From Balanoglossus misakiensis (Eukaryota; Hemichordata), in the NCBI GenBank assembly GCA_040954595.2, contig CM082581.2, forward strand, positions 2,852,001 to 2,916,000: a stretch of DNA of 64,000 nt, in the 5' to 3' direction. The notes under the pieces were generated by a model. That model was not told the DNA's origin. It worked only from the letters and a program-made list of their open reading frames with translations, and searched no databases. The position numbers and the translations under genes were made by a program. Positions within the stretch are counted from its first letter, which is position 1. Each line of letters starts with the position of its first letter. Positions 1-12,207 of the stretch are shown piece by piece.

Positions 1-374
1 GATTCTCGATGGCAGGAATAAGAGGGACACAGTCACGAGGAACTTTTCAAAATGGGGTCAAAAGCTGACAACGTAGACTCTGTGCATAGACATGTATGCC
101 GTCAGTTCAACCGACCAATTATTTTGAATACATACCACAAAGTTACGTCATGGGTAGCTCGACAATGAGTCATCCGAACAAAGCATGCACATAAAGAAGG
201 TGAGAGAGTGCCGCTGAAAACGACCTTGTTAAAACGAAAGGGAATGGGGCTACGTTATTTTGAAGAAGAACTTGTACTAAGAAAATGAGAATTTACAAAT
301 TACAAATTATTTACAAATTACATGCATGATAAATGTTCTTAACATCCAGGTTAATCTCTGCATTAAAATTCCAG
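1..374. other. Upstream flank or intron of the fusion gene
   Basis: No clear coding exon. A 42-nt segment at 158-199 is open, ends in a good GTGAGA donor and would join the next exon in phase, but its acceptor has a poor pyrimidine tract. The fusion gene probably begins left of the window. Confidence 0.4.
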
Positions 375-3300
375 AAGGTTCCTGATATTCTCACACGGAA
401 AGAAAATGAGTACATGTCTCAACAGCCTCAAGGCCAGTCACGCTTTCATAACGTTCTCAGAACACTTGGAAGATTCCCTCTAATCATTACAACGAATCTT
501 GACGAGTTGCTGGAACGACTTCTGTGGAACTCAGGGGCACACGGTGAGAGGCTGTACCTCAAACAGGTGAGAATGCCGTCATTTATAGGTCAGTAGGCAA
601 AAGGTTACAAAAATACTTCCAAGCAGTAAATCGGTCCAGCTGTGATACGTTTAATACATGGCGATATCAAAACCAATAAAATATTATACTAGGAAATCCA
701 CTCGAACAAAGTGAAAGATGCAATGTGCTTGATTAATGATTGATGAAATCTAAATTTGTGATTTTAGTTCTACTGGAATATCAATTGTTGGGTTGGGCTA
801 TGTTCAAGATTTATAATAAACATTTTATGTTAACCTATCTGTTTATTTTAGATTTCGCTTTTGGAGAAACACTGGCCGAATTATCATCGTGACGTCATCA
901 TCAAATGTTTTGGCGATTCCAGTTTCCAGACCAGAGTCAGCGTAAATATTCTCTTTTCATTGAATTCATGTCCAGGCGTTCTGCTTTACAATTTCCGTTG
1001 TACATTATAGCAAGGAACGAACATGGATGACAACTATTCAAGATTAGATGCTGTCGTAGTAAAGACTACGATTCGAGCAATTTGTATTATCCTTACTCGC
1101 AATATAGAGTGTACTGAAAGCATAATGAGGCGGGAAAGAGTTGAACTGGGACTGCTGCCTGGGGTTGAACAACCGCGCATGTGAACTTCGTATGAACCTC
1201 TCAGCTATGTTTACATTTGTCACGAGGAAGGCCTTAAGGGAACACGTCATAGCAGGCTTTGTGAAAACACCTGTGGTGAGTAACACAAATTAACAAGAAT
1301 GCAAGGCCCTTGAAGCTGTCCATTATAATTTCATATTCATAAACATTACGTCATATCCTTATTCATTACACCTCAGAATTCAAACCGGAAGTATTTCGAA
1401 GAATTATGCCAACAACACGAAGATGAAAATGTAAATTTCCTGCGGCGAATATTTGACGAAAATAGTGTGCTGTTCCTTGGCTGTGATGCTGGTCACGAAA
1501 TTTACAAAAAGTTTCTGAATAAATTTGCTACTCAAAGCAAGGTAAAAATAATTATTCAGTTTTATTATGTGAATCATTCCAAGCAAAGTCTTCAATGAAA
1601 ATCATATTCAAATTATTTTGTTCATCTCGTTCACGAGAGAAAGTCTTATTTGACGCAGTTGGTCTAAAATCTAGTTACTCGCCTCCTGATCGTTTCATTT
1701 GCACAGGGCAGTCACTATCTGTTCAAAAGCGCTGAAGATGGAAGTAGAAGTTTCATCCAAAATGGTAGCCTGTCAATTTTGGAAGCTGATTTGGAATTAT
1801 GGGAATTCATGCAACATCTCAGCAGCGGCAAAGGCATCCGGGCGATTCAAGATATACATCCGGGCAAGGTGCAGTGACGTCATGTGGCTGTTTGTTATAA
1901 CTGATAGTACACAGTACTCGGTATAATTGTCTGATAGTTGGCCTTACAGAGAAAATCAACATGAATTCTGTTTTTAGGGGCACAAGCCTATCGGGCCCAA
2001 ATTTCGGATGACCTTTGACCTACTTCCCTATATATTGGCATCCAGAGCAGGTACAGACTTGGCGTTTGGAGGATTGGCACTAAAATTGAAAAGCCAAAAT
2101 TGGGGCACAAGTCTACATGTATTTTGAAGAGAAGACTTTTAAATTCTTTTCATGGATATGAGTCATCATATGACCGGAACTTGTCACAATTTTTTTTGGC
2201 AATTTACACATGACCTTTGACCCAGTTTTCAAACAACTAATTATATATGCATATGCCATTTACCTCCTCTTGTAAAAGTACCACAGTCATGTATTTTGTG
2301 TACATGGGTACCACTGGTGCCAGGACATGACACAAATATTTTGGTAATTTTGGCAATGACCTTTGACCTATTTCTGATACATCATTTTTCTGCATATCTA
2401 ATTCCAGGCTACAGCTCTGGTTGTGGTTGGACATGGCCCACTATGGGGTCAAAATTTTATGGCCCAATTTTGGGTTACCTTGGGTGACCTTTGACCAACT
2501 TTCCCATATCTCAGCATCCGGAGCAGTTAGACCACTGGCGTTTGGGGGTTTGAGCACATAATACAGTCTTACACAAGACCTCATTAATTATGTGCATATC
2601 TAATTCCAAGCTAACCAACAGGGCTAGAGGTTTGGTTTTTGTTTGACATGGACAAGTACGGTGTCAAAATGTTTTGCCCAAATTTGGGGTGACCTCAGGT
2701 GACCTATGACCTACTTTCCCATATCTTGGTATCCACAGCAGATACAGCCTTAGCATTCGCTGGTTACCATGGGAACCGCTTGTGCCCCGCCAACGCTTGC
2801 AGCTTTAATTTAATATTTATTATCATATCCACATACTTCTTGTTAAGGTGTGTTTTTCAGCGTATTTTTCCTCTTCAAAACGAAAGAGCGTGTTGAATTG
2901 TAACTGGTTCCATTGAACACAGAATTATCAAGATTATCACGAAGATTTATCAACAAACTCACACATAAAACTGCAAAGTTTAGTAAATTAATTACCTTGT
3001 TTATCGCAAATCACCCAGTACTGAAAAAATGTTCTTCTCCGTTTCAAGGTCTACGAAGTCTCGTTTCTTCCCACGCAGCGCGAGAGTTACCTACGTCAGC
3101 AGTTAATGTTGGAACAGAACGCCACCGAAATAGACTTCCACACTACCAGTATAACGAATGCATTGACGACCAATGAACTTATGGAACAAGTATCAAGACC
3201 GTCACTCGTCAACATTTACAGAAAAGACCCGTTTGGTGTGTTGATTTCAGTCTGTTTATGGGCGACTGAAATGCTTCTGAGGGATTAGAATCATAACAGC

Positions 3301-6300
3301 AGAATGATGGTTTACAGGAAAACAGGCTGGGCTGGCATTAAAATTACTGTGTTAAACACAAATATACACTGACAGCAACTGTATTTTTACATTTTACCCA
3401 CTGGTACAGAATGAAAGTTCCAGCATTTGGTAATTTGTCCAATTATTGAAACGGCCAGCGTAAAGCACCCTAACCGAGAGAAGAGCTATATATTGTGTCT
3501 GTGAATGAATGAATGAATGAATGAATGAATGAATGAATGAATGAATGAATGAATGAATGAATGAATGAATGAATGAATGAATGAATGAATGAATGAATGA
3601 ATGGCTCTTTAATGAAGTTTGTAAACATTTCTATTTAGGGAGCTACTCGGATGAAGAAGTGGACAGGGCACTCAAAGCGATGTACGATCGAAGAAATAAC
3701 CTAATTCAGGTGCGTGAGATCATCAATTTTAATTTCCACTAATACCCTCGTCAACAATACATGACCATATATGATCAAAATTCAGAATTTTGTGGAGTGA
3801 CTGTGAGTGGACATGAAATATTCGACGTTGCTCGAATCGCTCGCTATATTTTGTACATTTCTATCACTTTGATATGTTCTAGGCTATACAGTCTGGCGTT
3901 AGAGTAATCGCCATCTTTCTGTACGAAAGCGTGCTCGCTGAGATCGACCCCAACAAACAGAAGGACGAAGAGAAGCGCAGAATGGCGTTGAGAAAGTACG
4001 CTAAGGCCATCTTACTCTGCAATACACTTTTGAAAACGAAGAGTTCCCTAGAGTTGCTGATGGTAGAGGGAGGAGACCGCGAGTCTGAAGAAAGCCGAAG
4101 ATTGAAGAAGGAAACGTTTGCCATAATAAAATTAAAAGGTACCTCTATTAATCTTACGTGCTTGAATGACCTCGCAATCTTCTCAGTTGACAAACTCAGA
4201 AGGGGTTTGTTTCGGGTCGTGTGCAGTTGTCTCGATGGAATGTCTTTGATTGGTCAATTCCTCTTCAATGCCCTCTTCAAACATGTGTACAACAAACCAT
4301 GCGAAACGCATGAGGATATGCCTTCCCTGAATCGTAGAATATGTCACCGTAAGATTTGTATTTATTGTACAGCATCTGAAAGATAACAAGTTATTCTGGC
4401 AGGCATTGACAGGAAAGTTTGTTCCTTGATTTTCAGGAGGTGTTGACGAAGCCATTTGCTATGCGGAAACCGCCACTGCTGGTCAAAAGAACGTGACAAC
4501 TCACCTGGTGGTTGTGAACGGCGAGGAGGTGGCAAGGAGGAGAAAGATCTTTGACGCCAGCCGTGAAGGCGCCTGGGATTGCGATAGGACTGTGCTCAAA
4601 CTAACAGCTGCTGTCTTACAGCACAACAAGGGAACGAATGCGATTGAAGTACGTGTGTTTACAAATGAACGAAATTGAATATAGTTTCTAATTTTCTAAA
4701 TGATTCTCTTGGACTGGTGAGTTGTCGCTCTTAATCATTCTCTATCTGTCTGTCTATCTGTCCAGGCAGAGGACTTGAAGCGTTTGAACAGCCTCCATGA
4801 TGTTCACCTCATTGTGGATCAAGACAACGTCATTCCAAGCAAACTTGAACCGCTGGGTAAAGGACAGTTCGGAGAGGTGTACAAGGTGGTCGACAAGAAG
4901 GGAAACACCTACGCCCTCAAAGTCTTGAAAGAAATGGACGAGGCAGACTTCACTCAGCTTGTTGACTTCAGAAGGGAAGTAGAGACTTTAAGGTACGTCG
5001 AAGAATCGGCGAGGCTAGTGTTAGGAATGACTTCAGGAGGGAAATTCTAATACTGACGTTTTCTTATATTTTTTAACCCAGAAAAGCGTCACATCCCAAT
5101 ATTATCAAATTGGATGATGTGGAACGACAGGGTAACAGACTCTGTCTCAAACTTGAATTCGTCGATGGATGCGATCTCCGCAAAGTCATTCTACCCAAGG
5201 ACGGACGACCTCAACCGCAGAGTAAAGAATTTGCCTTCAGATGTGCGACTCAAATTGGCGATGCGCTCTCGCATTTACATAAATTGGGGATTGTTCATCG
5301 TGACGTGAAAGCCGAAAATGTTCTGGTAAGTTGTCTTGCATCATGTCTCTTCCATCTTGTGCTGGATCGTTCGTTACACCGATTTTAATCTTTATTCTTT
5401 AAAACTGAATAATTTTCTTGTGTCCTTTTAAGATAACACGAGATCAGCAAACGTTCAAACTTGGTGACTTTGGTCTGGCACGTACCACCAGAGGAACACT
5501 GAGTAAGAAGACTCTAGTTGGATCGATGCGTTACATGGCCCCAGAAGTCAAGCAATCAGGGAATTACTCGGTGACAGCCGACGTATTTAGCTATGGTACG
5601 AGAAGTCTATTTTGTTTGACTGTAAAGACCGTAGAATATTATTATCATGGGAAAGTGTATCCAGTATTGTCTGTATTGCTTTGCATACTTGGCAGAGAAC
5701 TTTGCTGACGCCTTGAAATCCGTAGAAGTATACATGTATATGTAGCAACGAGCTTGAAGTTTCGTATCCAACTATCTTACATTACATGTAACGCAATAAT
5801 CTGCCCCTGGTAAATGTTCTCTTATGTGTGTACACAGAACATTGTCCCTGAAGACGATGTATAGTTGGTGGCGAGGTATTAACGTTGAGATTCTGTGACA
5901 CTTGGTGTATTTCCTCCTTTTAGGTCTTATGCTGCTTGAGGTTATAAGTGGAGATTACGTGTTTTCAAATATATTGGATGATGAAATTGTCTACGACCAG
6001 AAAGAAACCTTGGCTCCACCCATTCCGGTAAATCTCCACTAAATTCCTGCCTAGCCTGGTAATTTTTTCTGACTAATTGCAAAGTGGTGATGTGCATTTA
6101 TACACTCTCCCTTCCAATAGTGTAAGTTTTAAGTCCTTGGTATGTACGAGTGTTTTGGGTGACGCTTCCTTGTCTACTCTGTTTCATTCAGGACATTTGT
6201 GAATCAGTACATGGTTCGCAGATGAAACTGGTGTTGACAATGTGTCTGAAGATAACTCGAAATCGCCCCAAGATGGAACAGATCTTGGAGATTCTGACGA

Positions 6301-8415
6301 CAACTGAAACTTCCCAGCTAAAGGCACAGTCTAGTTACGGTCATGAAATCGAAATGCTGTGTCTGGGAACTGGAAAAGGCACAACGGGTAAGGGCTTACC
6401 ACACTTTATCGAACGGGTGTTTGTCAGCAATAGTTATTCTATACCCCGCGACTTAGTCCTTTGTATACATGTAACCAAGCCCAGTTTGGGAAAAGATGTT
6501 TCTTACCTCAACTACTGACTTCTTTTTTTCTCAACTTTATCTTGTACTATAAGCTGCCCTTTTTGGAGAGCCAAGTTCGTCATTGGCTATTCTCGTTCGC
6601 GGCAAACCCTTATTGCTTGTAGATGTTGGCCTTGGTGTTTTGAAGTCTTACAGAGAGCACATAGGTAAGCACTTCTATTTTACGTACGGAATATTGTTGG
6701 AACGTATTTCACTGCTTTTTCTGCAGTCGCACTACATTTCCCTAGAATGATACTTTATTTTTTCACCTAATTAGGCGATGAATTGCCACCAAAGTTATTC
6801 ATCACTCATAACCATCTCGACCATTCTGGAGAACTAGCCCTTGGACTCTTCTTGACAACGGAAAAGATGAAACAGATGCAAGTGGCAGGAAAGATTTCGA
6901 TCTTTGCTGGACCCGAAGTTGTGCCTCGTCTTAGAGATCATCGTCTGGATGAAATCTATAGCGCAATACCAAGAGTAAGTGTATAGTTTATCATAGTGGG
7001 ACTCAAATTCTTGTGCAGGTGTAACTGTGGTGCATACTTGTTTATGTGTGGAGGTTTGCATATGGGAATTTAGGTAGGCCTAGTCTGGCATGTAGGTACA
7101 AAGACGCATAGAGCTATAGGAAGTTCGACTCGCCATGTTGACAGACACTGGTATTACACATAGGCACGTTGGATTGCATATGGTATCTATACTCAGTCAT
7201 GCTCATGAATTATAGTATCGTTGGCGATGAGTGTTTTGGATTTAAGTGTTAAACGGTTGATAACTGTTTAACATGGTGATTTTGATTATAGGATAAATTA
7301 GATGCCTTTCTGAAATGGGTAGAATGTGTGGAAGACACCGCTGTGTTTCTTGATCAAAACAAGTTGTTTTCTCTGAAAGCCTACAAGAGTCAACACCAAG
7401 AGACTTGCTATGGTAAGAAATGATAACAAACAAAATCTGGGAATCTTCGAGTGGTGTTGAAAGTTTTTCGTAAACACGATAACTTCTCAAGATCTTGACA
7501 TGGATAAATTTGTAACACGTTGGTCAGACTAGTTCCGTGTTACCATGTGTTGTAGATGACGAGTCGTGATTACTTTGTATTTCGACTGACAGGATTTGTT
7601 CTGTACTGCGAGGAGAAACCAATTCTTGGCTACACAGCCGACTCTGCGTACAACAAGGAATTGTACGACCGAATCTTTGTAGCCCCAACAGTGGTTGTAG
7701 ATGCACGTGTTCAAGGGAACACAGAACATGCCTCGGTGAGTTACAGAGCCAAGCATTAAACAGGTTCCTCTTGACTTTGCACAAAAATATATGATGACGT
7801 CATACTTACAGGCAGAAGGAACTAAGACACAGGATATAGTGCGATATTATTTACCTATGCCCGGAATGGCTGCACAGTATGATTCATGAGAAATCGGACA
7901 ATTTATTTGCAGACTAATAAAATATTCATTGCTTATTTGTAACAGTTTGATGAACTTCTGAAATACCTGGAATGTAGAGAGGTATGTTTTCCTCTTCTCT
8001 TTGTATGATTGATGTGTATGTTTGACAAATAATGTGCGTGCATGGGCGTGCTTTCAATTCTGTGGAAAATAGTTCAATGGTGACGCTGTATGTGCCCTGC
8101 CCAGTAACGTTGGTTAGATGAGACGAGTGCTGCTCGTCTTCATATCTTCAAAGGAAATGTTCTACATGTGTATGTCGTTTGAATGGACTAATTCTCAGAA
8201 ATTATATCTTATCATTGTACCAGGTGAAGACTAGCCCACATGTTCTGGTAATCGGCTATGGTACGGCTGACGATTGGCCCAATGCCAAGGACATGCCCCG
8301 AATAGACCAAATGCATCGTGGTACCACTTATACTCTGTGGCCACTTGAAGACGCCCGAGAAACCTCTCCCGTGAAGAGACAACCAAAATATAAGAAAGTG
8401 GAAGAAGCAGTTTGA
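375..8415 (+). CDS. SIR2-like / protein kinase / metallo-beta-lactamase fusion protein (5' end missing)
   Basis: Nineteen exons join in phase into 1023 residues plus stop: 375-566, 852-941, 1377-1541, 1707-1868, 3049-3235, 3639-3709, 3883-4138, 4437-4648, 4766-4992, 5082-5325, 5433-5595, 5924-6027, 6192-6387, 6554-6664, 6775-6974, 7292-7412, 7593-7735, 7946-7981, 8224-8415. Numbering from the first visible codon: SIR2_2-like domain about 30-203 (TTNLDE at 39-44; FLGCDAGHE at 127-135); unrecognised region 204-445; kinase about 470-730 with GKGQFGEV, K497, HRDVKAEN, DFG (614-616), APE (638-640) and an RNRP motif; MBL fold about 742-1000 starting CLGTGKG, with THNHLDH at 804-810. The kinase looks catalytically competent. 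The SIR2 position expected to read HG reads FG, and the last MBL metal His appears to be Tyr. An upstream exon at 158-199 would fit the phase but is weak. The N-terminal SIR2 glycine motif is not visible. Function is unknown; NAD sensing or signalling in immunity is only an inference. Confidence 0.82.
1930..2790. repeat. Diverged intronic tandem repeat carrying TGACCTTTGACC words
   Basis: Inside a 1.2-kb intron of the fusion gene, degenerate units recur with phrases such as CCCATATCT, GGCGTTTG and GGCCCAATTTTGGG. Each carries TGACCTTTGACC or a one-base variant, at 2009, 2211, 2357, 2485 and 2700. This word is the reverse complement of a DR1 direct repeat of the AGGTCA nuclear-receptor half site. 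It may simply be part of the repeat unit. Confidence 0.6.
3502..3602 (+). repeat. (TGAA)n microsatellite
   Basis: About 25 uninterrupted tetranucleotide units in the intron before the 3639-3709 exon of the fusion gene. Confidence 0.95.
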
Positions 8416-8762
8416 AGTTGGCGTCAATTATTCCCAGCTAAAATCCCCAAAACACTAACATAAATTTGTATCAAGCGAGTACACAGACTACCTGGTTAAT
8501 GAAAACGTCTGGTCCCTCACTGTAATGGTCAGTCGTCGCGTAACAATTCACGTGTACTCGGGAACTTCTAATCTGCAGATTCATTGAGAAGCAGAAACTG
8601 TTGTAATGTTGAAATATGGGTGTTCTATTTTTGTTGAATGAAGTGAACGTTTATGTGTGATGAATCAGATAATATCAGTCAAACATTTTGTCCAGTAGGT
8701 GGATGATATTAATAAGGATGGAAACTATTATGTTATTTTCAATATGTACCACACAACATTAA

Positions 8763-8768
8763 AATAAA
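8763..8768 (+). promoter_or_regulatory. Candidate polyadenylation signal of the fusion gene
   Basis: AATAAA about 350 bases after the stop codon at 8413-8415. The rest of 8416-9313 shows no convincing coding exon and should hold the 3' UTR, spacer and promoter of the next gene. Confidence 0.4.
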
Positions 8769-9313
8769 TGTATACATTACATCTCGCATTGTTTTTTATA
8801 GCATCCCCAAGATTTTCAATTTTTGGAATTATTGAAGATGATATCTTTTTCATCTTGAATACTTCTAAACTCTTCTTGTGAACGTTGAAATGACGCCCTA
8901 ACAATCTAATTTCTAACATCAATTAATAGCGGACTGTTGCATGTCATATGTAAGTAACGACAGGCGAGTCAACGCCCGATCGGAGTGCTACGTTATCTCC
9001 CCGCTATCTCCCAAATCTGAAGCACTCGGAGAGGTGTGCTAATATAGAGATGTCCTCATCGACGGTCAAAGTTCAAGGATCTATGATAGCATGGGAATTT
9101 CCCATGACGAGATGCCTATACACTACCAGTCAAACGCAGGTCTTTCAGTTTACACTTTGTAGTGCATAGGCGACAGTCACTAGAACCACTGCTGGACAGC
9201 GGTTCTGTATGATAACGGGTCACATATCACTACGTTGTGAGTGATTGTTTTATTGGGGCTTCCCTCTTCTTCAGGTCTTTGGAGTTCTCAAGTACATGTA
9301 TAGAAGAGACGCG

Positions 9314-12207
9314 ATGACCTCTACGATCAGATTCATCTACTTCCTGGTTTGGTCGGCAGCCCTAAACTGCTGTGCAGCTGACGTTGGTGAGTAATTCTTC
9401 ATCTGTAGAAAATCACAGCCTGACCACTCGTCGGTGTCAGGTGTGTGGAGTGACCGGCGTTTGCTGGCATGGCAAAAACCTTCCACTCGGACTCATGGGT
9501 GGCGTGTAAACTGTCTTAGAAATATATAAAACGGATATGAAAGGGACTCTCTTTCATGACTTCCCCTTTCTTCTAAGACATGGCACTTGCCCCGACGCGA
9601 CTGTGCTTCGAAATGGGAAGCTTGCGGGCGCCTTCGATGCAGCTGGTATCAGAGTTGCCATGTTTTAGCTGATGCAATGATATGCAGCCAATTTTCAACA
9701 GGTGCACCCGTCAGTACCTGTGTTGCCTCATGCATGCTTGAAGGGAAGAATACGCACCCCAATAACATACATTTTCTTCATGTCACTGCTGTCAATTCAA
9801 GAAAATTGACAGTGCATTTCCATGTCAAGGCGTACAGTATTTAAATTTTATAGGGAATCGGTGAGTTTCCTTCAAAGATCACTCACGTCTTTCAACATCT
9901 TCTTTCAACAGGATATATTTGGCACGTGACTGATTTTCACTACGAAGTGAATTACACTGCGGGGGACTACCCCGAATCAAGTTGTCGAGATCTTGGAGGG
10001 GAGACTCCTAATTACTGGGGCGATTATAGGTGTGACTCCCCCTGGACTCTCATCAATTCCTCAGTCTATGCCATGCAACAAATTGAACCCAATCCAGACT
10101 TCATCATATGGACTGGGTAAGGCAGGAAGCATTTAAACTAAATCCTAATATCTATTCTTTTTTCTTTGTTTGAGTGTAAAGAATTAGGTCTTTATTGATG
10201 CATTGATGCATCACAAACATGTATTATGTTCAAAGCCAATACCAGTTCTTGTATGAACCTTTCAGAGATGATACTCCTCATGTACCAGACGATAATTTGG
10301 ACACGGACAAAGTATTAAATTACATTTGGAACTTGACAGCCATCTTGATCGAGGCATTTCCAGGCAGGAGTGTATTTCCGGTACTCGGTAACCATGACTA
10401 CCACCCCAAACACCAGATGCCGCCAGAACCCAACCCTGTCTACGATCAAGTCGCTGATTGGTGGAATGCGCACTGGCTGAGTCAATACCCTGGTGCAGAA
10501 GATACATTCAGAGAAGGTTTGACCTTTTTTGCTGGCAATGATAATCAATTGAGATTAAGAGTGAGTGAATGAGCGAATGAATGAATGAATGAATGAATGA
10601 ATGAATGAATGAATGAATGAATGAATGAATGAATGAATGAATGAATGAATGAATGGAGGAATATATGACTGACTGACCGACTGACTGACTGACTGAATGA
10701 ATGAATGAATGAATGAATGAATGAATGAATGAATGAATGAATGAATGAATGAATGAATGAATGAATGAATGAATGAATGCAGGGATAAATGAGTGAATGA
10801 ATAGCTTCGTGGATGGGTTGATGGATGGATTGACGGATGTATAGTACAAGATAAATTACAAAATTACAATATTTGAAATGCATGTTTATATCTATTTAGC
10901 TGCGTATTATACAGCGGAGTATCAACCTGGACACAGAATTGTTGGGCTTAACACTGTGTATTATTATACAAACGACAAAGTTACTGCTGATATGGAAGAC
11001 CCTGGCAACCAGTTTCAGTGGCTGGAAGACATCCTGGGGAACGCCACCCTGACCAACGAAAAGGTATGTTATTAAACCACGCCATGATCAATGCAGACGT
11101 GTGACACACTTTGGATGAGAAACAGTACCACCCTTGTTCTCTCTTATTCTTTGTAGGTATATCTCATTGGACACGTACCGCCTGGTGTTTTTGAACGACA
11201 CGCTGGAAAGTCATGGTACTATCCAAAGTTCAACGAACGGTACATCCAGATCATAAGGAAATACTATAGTGTTATTAGTGGGCAGTTCTTTGCTCACCAG
11301 CATGATGACAGCTTTAGAATGTTCTACGATGAGCAAGGTGAGCTTTGTCTTACATTTAGGCAGTTTGCACACACCTGCTGATACATACGTAAACTTCAAG
11401 ATTGCTTAAGCCTTATGTACTACTAGTTACTTGGTTTTTTGCCAGAAAAACAAAGCCAACGTTTTGCTGACAAGAAAAGTAGTCCCGAACGTTTCACAAA
11501 ATGTCGCCAGTACAGTGTATGTTTACTACTATTGCCTCACTAGACGCCCTTCCTGATTGGTGTACACGATACCCCCACGATGTGTACGCAAACGTTTGGC
11601 AAATCCACCACGACCTCTCTTTGGTAACACATGCCGTAAAGAGGCCCGTGTTTACGACGGTGACGAGGCTATTATGATGGTCATTATTGTCTTATATAAT
11701 ACGACAGGCAATGCTGTGAGTTCGTTGCTGCTGGCCCCTGCTGTTACTCCCTGGAACACCACATTATCAGGAGTTGGGCCAAACAACCCTGGCATCCGCC
11801 TTTTAGAATTTGACCGAGACACCTGGGAAATATTAGACATCAAACAGTACTACCTTGACCTTTCGACAACTGACAGCTCCTCTCTACCAGAATGGGTTTT
11901 GGAATACTCAGCCAAAAACGCCTATGGTATTGGTGACGTCACTACCAGTTCTTTGCAGACTCTAGTAGAATCGTTCAACGGAAGCGACAGCGATAATTTC
12001 GACAAGTATTACCTGTACAACAGCGTCAGCTACGACAGCAGTGAGTGCACAGCGCAGTGCAAGACCGAACAGGTCTGTGCAATCACCAAAGTGGATTTCG
12101 ATGAGTACAGTGCCTGTCTTGGTGGAGACACCACGGCCGGCGTCGATTGCCTTATCTCATCGTTATTCTTGAAAGTCGTACTCATCATTGTGCAATTCTT
12201 CTTCTGA
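9314..12207 (+). CDS. Acid sphingomyelinase-like phosphodiesterase (SMPDL3A/B type)
   Basis: Six exons in phase: 9314-9386, 9912-10116, 10266-10516, 10900-11063, 11157-11337, 11708-12207, giving 457 residues, the usual SMPDL3 length. The start codon opens a signal peptide ending near the first intron. Metallophosphatase motifs appear in order: DFH, TGDDTPH (split between exons 2 and 3), GNHD, GHVPPG and GQFFAHQHDD. These bind a dinuclear metal centre in this family. SMPDL3 proteins are secreted or membrane-anchored phosphodiesterases; SMPDL3A cleaves nucleotides, and SMPDL3B modulates Toll-like receptor signalling and is GPI-anchored. The protein here ends in about 20 mostly hydrophobic residues after a Gly-Asp-Thr-Thr stretch, resembling a GPI-attachment signal and so closer to SMPDL3B in layout. 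A candidate AATAAA lies at 12522-12527. Confidence 0.93.
10565..10801 (+). repeat. Two long (TGAA)n blocks in an SMPDL3 intron
   Basis: Nearly pure TGAA arrays at about 10572-10655 and 10695-10780, separated by GACT units, all within the intron between exons 3 and 4. The array starts about 50 bases after the donor site. Confidence 0.95.

Noticed and set aside
1202-1274. Possible extra exon between SIR2 exons (acceptor CTCTCAG, donor GTGAGT)
   Set aside because: The phase does not match its neighbours, which join directly and give the expected SIR2 order without it.
10508-10883. Minus-strand frames with Ser-Phe-Ile-His repeats
   Set aside because: Translation of the (TGAA)n microsatellite; not a protein gene.
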